NCBI GenBank assembly: GCA_964017065.1
Contig: OZ024784.1
Location: 17,465,152 to 17,529,151 of the forward strand
Source: Haliclona indistincta
Taxonomy: Eukaryota; Porifera; Demospongiae; Haplosclerida; Chalinidae
DNA length: 64,000 bases
Direction: 5' to 3'
The translations under genes and the position numbers were made by a program. This document shows, piece after piece, positions 1 to 9,500 of the stretch. Below the pieces are notes generated by a model, which saw nothing but the letters and a program-made list of their open reading frames with translations, was not told where the DNA came from and searched no databases. Position 1 is the stretch's first letter, and each line of letters opens with the position of its first letter.

Positions 1-521
1 GAACGCCCAGGGACTAGACGCGGCAAACGAACTAGTGCGTCTTACAGTAGAGAGACTCCGCCCTGCTTCCCACGTGGACCATCAAGCTGACAAAGTAAAA
101 AATCTAGGAAAATTAACTACCACAGTTAAGAAAATGGTATGCGCACTACAAATCAAGTATTTTAACGACCCTTCTATTGCAGGAGGCTGTTGTGAATAAA
201 ATGGGCGGGCTAGCTAGGAATCTACGTGGATCAGCAGAGTTGTTAGCTTTGGAGGAGTCATCCATTCCCATAGCTGTGCTAGGTGAGTGGATAAGAGTGT
301 CTGCATCTCAGCCTCTTTGCTGCACAGCTCAGAATGCTCAAGACATATCTCAAGCTTACTGTGAGGAACTCCAGCTGAAGCAGAGCATATTGGAGGATAT
401 ACTTCGTCAGACGAACAGGGACACTCTGACTGTCTACCTGTCATGCTGGCTTCATGAACCATGCCTTACTGAAACAGTCAAAGAAAAACTTGAAACACTG
501 ATAATACACGCAATAAACTGA
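1..521 (+). CDS. CINP: CDK2-interacting protein (CINP), 3' part
   Basis: This is the C-terminal part of a CINP homologue, a small coiled-coil protein known in vertebrates to bind cyclin-dependent kinase 2/Cdc7 and ATRIP in replication and checkpoint control. Two exons are visible. The first runs off the left edge and ends at about 136 in an ATG before a GT donor. A 46-nt intron follows, and the last exon starts at 183 after ttgcag and stops at 519-521. The second exon carries the family's closing block: a tyrosine-led helix (YCEELQLKQSILEDIL) followed by LTVYLSCWLHEP, which lines up with the human YRKELLLKRTVAKELA and LTLSYLSMWLHQP segments. The upstream exon is charged and helical, as expected of the coiled coil. 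The gene is tail-to-tail with MCM9, whose stop codon lies 75 bp away, so the 3' UTRs probably overlap. The start and N-terminus lie outside the window. Confidence 0.8.
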
Positions 522-595
522 TAGTGAAATGATAATAGATAACTGAGCAGGGTTAGTGTAGTATAAAATGGTTGACTGACACCACATGTACTGGG

Positions 596-3500
596 TCATC
601 TTTGGGTTCTCAGATGACTGACTCTGAGCCGATCAAGGACTAGGTCCTCTAAGTAGTGATGGATAGAACCCGGGGCTCATTGGTATCAAGACTTACCCTG
701 ACATCTGTATTCTTCATCGGCGTTCTCAGGGAAAGCAGAGTGTAGCACGTTTATACCACCTAGAAGTGCTGAACCCTAGAGTAAAAAAATCACTGGGTAG
801 TCACTGATTTATAGAAAGTCATGTTACCTGCATTGAACTCTCCATAACAGTGACAGCAACAACAGCATCTTGTAAGCTGACCATTGGGCGGCACATCAAT
901 CGTGCATGACCTGTACGTGGATGAAATTTTTAAGTTTCTCAATTTCATAAAAATGCATTTCTGTCTATAGTCTAGGCCCTGACTAAGATTTTTATGCATT
1001 TAATTTAGGAGAGGATAACTCAACTGTTTTAGGGTAATTTAATCCCAAGGAATAAGATGTGATATGTGCCAAATTGTCTATCCGCTGCGAAATACCCGAA
1101 AATGACCACGCCCCTTTTATCGGCAGTGTCAATAGCAATAATTGCTCTATCTTCTTAAGGTGACGGGGTACAGTTACACCCCCACACTTATGAATATAAT
1201 TAGCATGTAATACCAGCAATGTAAAATGGCTGCGATCGATGAGCTACATTTTTGTCGTCAAAATTTGCGAACAGCACTTGCTTGCCATCGGTAAAACCCG
1301 AACGTTTCTGTTGTACAGAGCCTTGGACAGGGCCTGAAACTATAAACTTCGCCTAGAAGCCACCTGTTTGTGAGTTATGACGGCAGTTGTCACCAAAATA
1401 TTAGCCGTTTGGAGTCTCATAATAACTTTTTGGGCTTTTTCTCTGAAACGACTTACTGGATTACTTGCAAAACATACTCAGGCCCTCGCATGGATACAGA
1501 AGTGTCGGTTAGTGCTAAACTCTTCCATTTCTCCTTCAAAGCGTTCACAAATTTTGACGACGAAAATAGAATCTCATACCTCTCAAGCTCTGCTTGCTTG
1601 CTGCCCAACTTTGTTGCGTGTTTGCTTAGCTCTTGCACCTATTATGAAGACAAGTCTTTTGTGTGTACATGGATTGCCACTATGACGTTCTAGCGCTATT
1701 CTTTTCGACTCAGTATTTGTATTTATTTTATGAATAATTAATTAGCCAAACAGTACCCCGTCCCCTTAACCATTTTAGTAACCTACTTTCTGGCAACTGT
1801 TCTAAGGTAATATGACGCTAAGGAATGTATTGGGATGTGTGCCAAAACCAATATTCACTGCAAAAAATGGCTACACCTTTTCAGAAATGCATGAACATCT
1901 CTATTTTAAAGAGTTTAATATTGTAAGATTCTGATGGTTTGAAAACAGTACAAGTACAGGGTATTACCAACAAAAAGACACAATTTATTAACTTGAGGAG
2001 TCACTTAATATAAACTTAGGCAGTATTTAGTATTACAAAAATGATGTCTACAAAAATTAAGTCATTCAGTGATAGGGTTTTTGCAGGAGCTCCTTTACAC
2101 TTGCAGTATTTGCAACACTTGATTCCAGCTACCCTGCAGTGACATATCCATTCTTGTGGGCACATTTACCACATGTACAAGGATCGGGAAGGTCTTCAGG
2201 CTTGGAGGTAACAATACCAAGAAATATTAAATTTCTTTGTGAAACCATACGACTCAGTTTTCATTTCTAAACCATCTTCAAGTGGGGCGTGGGGCTTGTA
2301 TCCACAGCTGTTGTAATTATGCCCTTTGAATATGCTTTCTTGCATTGGTTGCTGTGCAGGGAATTTTCTCAAAGTCCATCTTGAGGGAATTGCTATTAAA
2401 AGCAGCAAGATGCAAGTCATCAAATGTTTCCAAGTCTTTTGTTGGCTTGAGAAACCTTACTACAGCACTGGGGAAAAGCTTAAAAGGTGTCTCCCTGCAC
2501 TCCGTGCTCTGACTGGATGTGATACAACTAGCAAGATTTCTACGAACCATGCAGCAATGAAAGCTATCCACAACAATTTAACCGTGCACTGATACAGAAC
2601 TTTAAGTCTTTAACAACTCAGAGTTGACAGAGAGCATGATACCGACGGCAGAAATTATCTAGTAAGGTGTCTCAAGCCAACAAAAGACTTGGAAACATTT
2701 GATGACTTGCATCTTGCTGCTTTTAATAGCAATAGGCCATTCCCCCTAAGAGCAAAGTATGCGTGGAATGTATCCGTGGGCACACTGCTCTGCTTGCCCA
2801 CAGCACTGGGGTGCGAGATGATTACGTAAGCGCTAACATTAATACACGAATTTTTATGGGGCTTATGGGAGAGATCGCGATAATTTCGACATCTTTGTAG
2901 TGCTCTCCGTAAACTTGACAACCGTGTGGTCTTGCTGCTTGGGTTCCTCTACCTTTTCTCTGTCGAACGCAAAAGACTACGCGTGCATTGGCAACATCGT
3001 TTTGGAGAAACAGGCGTGCAAACAAGCCCAAGTTACGCTAACTATGGCAAGCTTGTTGGGCATTTTTCTCGAGAAAAACAATTTTTTAAACCTGGATACT
3101 GTAAGAGTATACTGCGTGCAGGTACTGCTGCCAGTGGTTACTTGAACTGTGGAGACTGTGTCCTTTTTTAGCTTGATCTATAGTGCGAGTAGGCCTTGTT
3201 TGCACGCCTGTTTCTCCAAAACGTTGTTGCCAATGCACGCGTAGTCTTTTGCGTTCGACAGAGCGAAGGTAGAGGAACCCAAGCATCAAGACCACGCGGT
3301 TGTCAAGTTTACGGAGAGCACTACAAAGATGTCGAAAGTATCGCGATCTCACCCATAAGCCCCATATAAATTCGTGTATTAATCTTAGCGCTTACGTAAT
3401 CATCTCACACCCCAGCTAGCCCGGAAGCCAATTACGCTAGCCAATATCGCTAATTAAATTCTTTAGGCTCTTAGTAGGAATGGCCTATTCCCTCAAAATG

Positions 3501-6500
3501 GACTTTGAGAAAATTCCCTGCACAGCAACCAATACAAGAAAGCAAAGGGCATAATTACAACAGCCCCACTTGAAGATGGTTTAGAAATGAAAACTGAGTC
3601 GTACGGTTTCACAAAGAAATTTAATATTTCTTGGTATTGTTACCTCCAAGCCTGAAGACCTTCCCGATCCTTGTACATGTGGTAAATGTGCCCACAAGAA
3701 TGGATATGTCACTGCAGGGTAGCTGGAATCAAGTGTTGCAAATACTGCAAGTGTAAAGGAGCTCCTGCAAAAACCCTATCACTGAATGACTTAATTTTTG
3801 TAGACATCATTTTTGTAATACTAAATACTGCCTAAGTTTATATTACGTGACTCCTCAAGTTAATAAATTGTGTTTTTGTTGGTAATACCTGTAATATCGT
3901 GAACCCTGAACAATATCTTGAACTCTTGACAAGCACATGTATTATTTTTGATATTGTAATCGTAACATGGTATTGTATTGTGCTGGTCACCTTGTCTCTA
4001 CTTGTTTTATTTGTCTACTATTTAAACTCTGATTTTGTTTGTATCACCTGTTCTGTGCTTTGTGGAATAAACCTTTGAATCTATGACACTTGTTTTGGCG
4101 ACGAGGATAAACCATTGTCGGTGTTAGCTGGTGGAATTGGAGAGTTCAACCCAGCGGATGGAGACTGGTCCTCCTACACAGAGCGTCTACAACAGTTCTT
4201 CATTGCTAATGATGTGCAGGATGCCAGTAAACAGCGAGCTATGTTGCTGAGTGTGTGTGGAGCTGGTACTTACCGCAGTCTGGTGACTCCCAACAAACCG
4301 GCAGACTACTCTTTCAAACAGCTAGTTGAACTGGTTGATATCTATTACAACCCAAAGCCTTCTGTGACGGTTCAGCGGCACAAGTTCTACACTCGCGTAC
4401 AGCAACCTGGAGAGAGCGTGGCGGCGTTTGTGGCCAAGTTGAGGCGGTTGTCCGAACATTGTGATTTTGGTACGTCCCTGGATGTTATGATTCGCGACAG
4501 AGTGGTGTGTGGAGTGCACGACCCCGTGTACAGCGTCGTCTCTTGGTGGAACCAACACTCACTTTCAAAGATGCTTTCAAGATTGTTCAATCGATAGAAT
4601 TAGCCTCCAAGGACCTCGACGCGTTACATCAGCCCAGTGAATCTCCTGTTCATAAAATCAAGACTGGCCCGTCTGAAAAGCGTCAAGGTTGTAGTACGCG
4701 CTGTGGAGGCAAGCATCGTGAAGCTTCGTGCCGATTCAAAGATGTGGAGTGTTACAAGTGTGGCAAGCGTGGACATTTAGCTCGAGTATGCCGGGGAACC
4801 TTCAGACGACATGAACAGACGCCGAAGGCTCCTGACCAGGCTAATTGTTTGGACGACAAAGGTGAAGAAGTTGAGGAGGAAGCCTACGCGATATTCAACG
4901 TTAACCTGCCGACAAAGAAGAAACCATCTTTGGAGCCTCTGCGAGTGACCGTTTTGGCTGATGGACGTACTCTGGAGTTGGAGGTGGACACAGGCACTTC
5001 GGTTTCTATTATCAACGAGAAGGTATACTACGCCACATGGCCGGCTGCTGTTCGTCCCAGGTTGCAGGTGTCCAAGGCGTGTTTACGCACATATACTGGA
5101 GAGAAACTGAAGGTAGTGGGAGAGATAACTGTTTCTGTGTCCTACAGGTAACAATTGCTGCAGCTGAGTTTGTTGGTGGTGCATGGACAAGGTCCTACGC
5201 TCCTCGGAAGAGACTGGCTAAAGTATCTCAAGCTGGACTGGAATCAGCTTCTTTTCCACAGAGTACATGCTGTCACCATGGGGTCTAACCTGGATGCTTC
5301 GAATCCAAAGTTACACAAGGTGCTGGAGCGTCATGCAGCGGTGTTTAAAGAAGAGCTGGGAACGATCGTAGGACAGTCAGCTGTGATTAATGTCAAGCCG
5401 GACGCTCAACCAGTATTTTGTCGTGCTCGTCAAGTTCCTTATGGTTTGGAAAAAAAGTAGCTCAGGAATTGGAACGATTGCAGAGTGACGGAGTTATACA
5501 GCCAGTGAAGCACTCAGATTGGGCCTCGCCCATTGTTCCAGTGGTCAAACGTGACGGCAGCATTCGTATTTGTGGAGATTTTAAAATCACTGTTAACCCT
5601 TTATAGGCTATTGACGCCTTAAGGCGTCATAATTGACTTCACCTACTCTAGATGTCATAAATAGTGTGAAAAGTGCTCTAGAAAGGTCAAATCAAGTTTA
5701 ATTGCAGAAGATAACTTTACCTGAAAAAACCCACTGTTTTTCGCCGCGCCCTCCCCACTAAAATATATAGAACGGGGGGATTTTTAAAGGGGGGTGTCCC
5801 CCCTTTAACCCGGGGTTTGAAGGGGCGGAGCCCCTCGCCACTTTCGGCATTTTTAGGGCTTCAGGATGCCCTACTTTGGCATAGAATATGGTCTAAACTG
5901 TGCTGTTTGCTCACCTGGACACCACCAGGTTTTTGTATCAGTCACCAGGGCTAAATGAAGACCAAAATCAGCTGAAAAATGACGAGGCCGCAGCACTTAA
6001 GTGGCTTCAGTTCCGAAGTGGGAGTGGCCAACTCAGATTTTAGTACATGGTCGTAAACTTTGACTTGCCAGGTAAAAACAGTGCTAGTTTGGAACAGCTA
6101 GCGTACTGCATGTTGTAGAAAATTGCTAGACAAACTGTCAGTTTAGAGCAAGTCGAATTTTCGCCAAAATAACCTAGCAACTAAAGGGTTAATCAAGTCG
6201 CTAATAGAGATATCTACCCTTTGCCTCGATCTGAAGATCTCTTCAACAAGTTGGCCGGTGGTCAAGCATTCTCAAAGTTGGATCTGTCCCACGCATACCA
6301 GCAAATAGTTCTGTCAGAGGAGTCTCGGAAGCTCGTCACCATTAATACTCCACTGGGGTTGTTCCAGTATAGACTTCCTTTTGGTGTGTCAGCAGCTCCT
6401 GCCATTTTTCAATGTACAATGGAAACCTTACTTCAAGGAATAGAGCATGTGTGTGTCTATATTGATGATATTTTGGTCACAGGTGCTACAGAGGAAGAAC

Positions 6501-9500
6501 ACATCAAGACTCTGGACGAGGTCTTACAACGTCTCGAGACTGCTGGGGTTCGTTTAAAGCAGAGCAAGTGTGTCTTTATGAAGTCTGAGGTGGAGTTTCT
6601 GGGACATAGAGTCACACAACATGGAGTTCAACCTACAGAGGATAAGGTTAGAGCAGTTAATAGAGCTCCCACACCCACAAATGTAGCACAGTTACGCTCC
6701 TTCTTGGGACTCATGAATTACTATTCTCGTTTCTTCCTAACCTTTCCTCCACTCTGGCTCCTTTATATTTGTTGTTTCAGAAGTCGTCATCTTGGTTTTG
6801 GGGCACTGAACAACAAAAAGCGTTTGAGTCTGCTAAAGCTCAGCTATCATCCGACACACTACTGGTCTACTATTGCGGTGATAAACCACTTCTTTTGTCA
6901 TGTGATGCATCGTCATATGGACTCAGAGCAGTGCTCTCACATAGAATGGAAGATGGATCTGAAAAACCGATCGCTTATGCTTCCCGAACCTTGGCCCCAG
7001 CGGAGAAGAGGTATGCCCAAATAGAAAAGGAGGGCTTGGCAATAGTTTTTGGAGTGACCAAGTTTCGTCAGTATTTGTTGGGTCGAGAGTTTACCATTAT
7101 TTCTGATCACAAGCCCTTACTCGGTCTATTTTCTCACACTAGGTCAATTCCACAGATGGCTTCAGCTCGCATCCTTCGATGGGCTCTTACATTGAGTGCC
7201 TACCAATACACCATCTCGTTCAAGTCGGGAAAGACTCACTCTAACGCAGATGGCTTGAGCCGACTACCTCTCCCTGACACTCCCAGTCAAGTTCCGCTTC
7301 CTGGTGATACTGTGCTTGTCCTGGATCGACTTTCTGCTACTCCTGTTTCAGTTAGTCAGATTAGAACCTGGACTTCCCGGGATCCTCTACTGTCACGTGT
7401 TTGAGATTTTGTACAGCAAGGATGGCCTCAATCTGTTGACACGAGTTTTCGCCCTTTCCATTCTAGAAGATCTGAGTTGAGTGTGCAGGATGGTTGTTTG
7501 CTGTGGGGAAGTCGCATGGTGATTCCACCTCAAGGACGAGTTTTGATTATGGAAGAGTTGCATGAGACTCATCCTGGAGTGTCTCGTTTGAAGAGTCTGG
7601 CGCGTTCTTATGTGTGGTGGCCCGGTATGGACAGTGACCTGGAAGAGAAAGTCAGGAGGTGTGCAGAATGTCAGCAGAATCAAAAGTCTCCCGCCAAGGC
7701 ACCACTACACCCCTGGGAGTGGCCAGAGCGCCCTTGGTCCAGATTGCACGTGGATTATGCAGGACCTTTCCTCGGCAAGATGTTTCTTGTTATTGTGGAT
7801 GCCTATTCAAAATGGTTGGAAGTGGTCATTACCAATTCTGCCACTTCACTGACAACTATTGAACAATTACGCAAGCTATTTGCTGTTCATGGGTTACCAG
7901 AACTGATCATCAGTGACAACGGTCCAGCCTTCTCCAGTGACGAATTCAAAGTTTTCATGAAAAAAAAAAGGTATTCGTCACCGTCAAACTGCACCCTATC
8001 ATCCATCTTCAAATGGACTAGCGGAGAGGGCAGTTCAGTCTTTTAAGCTGGCACTCAAGAAGAATACTAGCGGAACACTACAGCAGCGGTTTTCTGACTT
8101 CTTGTTATATCAGCACATAACGCCTCATACCACCACTGGACGACCACCTGCTGAGTTGTTGATGGGCAGGAAATTGAGATCGAAATTGGACCTGTTGATT
8201 CCTGATGTGAGTATTAGAGTGCAGCTGTCTCAAGAACGTCAGAAGAAGTATCATGATAGAGGCACCAAGTCTCAAGAGTTTGAAGCAGGAGACAAAGTTT
8301 TCGTAAAGAATCATCTGTCAAAATCACCTCGTTGGCTGCCGGGACACTCAGAGAACTGGTCCACTCTCTTATGTAGTGCAATTGCACTCAGGTCGAACTG
8401 TTCGTACACATGTGGATCAACTTCGTATTGATACTACAGTTGAGGAACCAAAGGAAGTTGATGGAGCTTGGGACACTCTCGTGGTACCAACTGAATCCAC
8501 TGTACAACCAGAGCCTAGTGACCAAACTCCGCCAAGACAACTTCGTCGCTCAACTAGAACACGCAATCCTCCAGATCGATATTCACCCTCATGGAGAAGG
8601 GGAGGAATGTAATATCGTGAACCCTGAACAATATCTTGAACTCTTGACAAGCACATGTATTATTTTTGATATTGTAATCGTAACATGGTATTGTATTGTG
8701 CTGGTCACCTTGTCTCTACTTGTTTTATTTGTCTACTATTTAAACCCTGATTTTGTTTGTATCACCTGTTCTGTGCTTTGTGGAATAAACCTTTGAATCT
8801 ATGACAATACCCTGTACCTGTACTGTTTTCAAACCATCAGAATCTTACAATATTAAACTCTTTAAAATAGAGATGTTCATGCATTTCTGAAAAGGTGTAG
8901 CCATTTTTTTGCAGTAAATATTGGTTTTGGCACACATCCCAATACATTCCTTAGGGTCATATTACCTTAGAACAGTTGCCAGAAAGTAGGTTACTAAATG
9001 GTTAATAAGATAGAGCAATTATTGCTATTGACACTGCCGATAAAAAGGGCGTGGTCATTTTCGGGTATTTCGCAGCGGATAGACAATTTGGCACATATCA
9101 CATCTTATTCCTTGGGTACCCTAAAACAGTTGAGTTATCCTCTCCTAAATTAAATGCATACAAATCTTAGTCAGGGCCTCCACTACTAACCTTGAGCAAT
9201 TCGTACGAGGCTTTCCAGTAGTCTAATTGTTGTTCTTGCAGCATTTCTGCTGTCAGCTTGTCGCTGTAATTGATAATACTTTGAAAGTACTCTGAAACGA
9301 AATCAACTTCACGTACAACGCCAGAACAAGAACTAACTGGTTGGCTGGTTCGGTCATTATAGGAGAAATGGTCTTGATATGACAGAGATAGCCTTTGAGC
9401 TTTTCCGGACTCCAAATATCAACTAAATGAAAACCGAAAATTGAAAAGAATGTTCCATGGTAACCAACCATCTGTTGTGTTCAGGCTCCTCTGCTTGAGA

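Larger units (their letters stand above)
3890..8806 (+). mobile_element. Ty3/Gypsy LTR retrotransposon (disabled)
   Basis: The element is 4,917 bp including an inserted 590-bp MITE. It is flanked by the 5-bp target duplication ATACC (3885-3889 and 8807-8811). LTRs are at 3890-4088 and 8608-8806. The domain order is Gag with a CCHC knuckle, protease, reverse transcriptase, RNase H and integrase, which is the Gypsy order. No env-like frame follows integrase. The coding region is broken by several single-base shifts, two in-frame stops and the MITE, so this copy cannot make its own enzymes. The LTRs differ by one base in 199, indicating recent insertion. Confidence 0.93.
974..9179. mobile_element. 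Composite nest of mobile DNA in an MCM9 intron
   Basis: The outer unit is a foldback-type element with terminal inverted repeats beginning AGGCCCTGACTAAG at 974 and, reversed, ending at 9179. Once the later insertions are mentally removed, the left arm (974-1158 plus 1770-2400) pairs with a right arm made of 3480-3889 joined to 8812-9179, about 0.8 kb per side. Three insertions are resolvable: a TTAA-flanked MITE at 1159-1765, a Gypsy element at 3890-8806, and a second MITE inside the Gypsy element. The right arm still holds the uninterrupted TTAA site matching the left-arm MITE. I could not identify a convincing target duplication for the outer element, so its superfamily is unassigned. It sits 11 nt inside the intron from the MCM9 donor. 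Confidence 0.8.

Noticed and set aside
911..980. TAGT...CTA extension of the foldback ends with a 3-bp duplication
   Set aside because: A 3-bp match is too weak, and other alignments of the ends are as good.
2655..3352. Pairs of similar small proteins on both strands around 2900-3350
   Set aside because: They are mirror-image translations of one palindrome.
8608..8806. An env-like gene after integrase
   Set aside because: The frame after integrase runs straight into the polypurine tract and LTR, leaving no room for an envelope gene.
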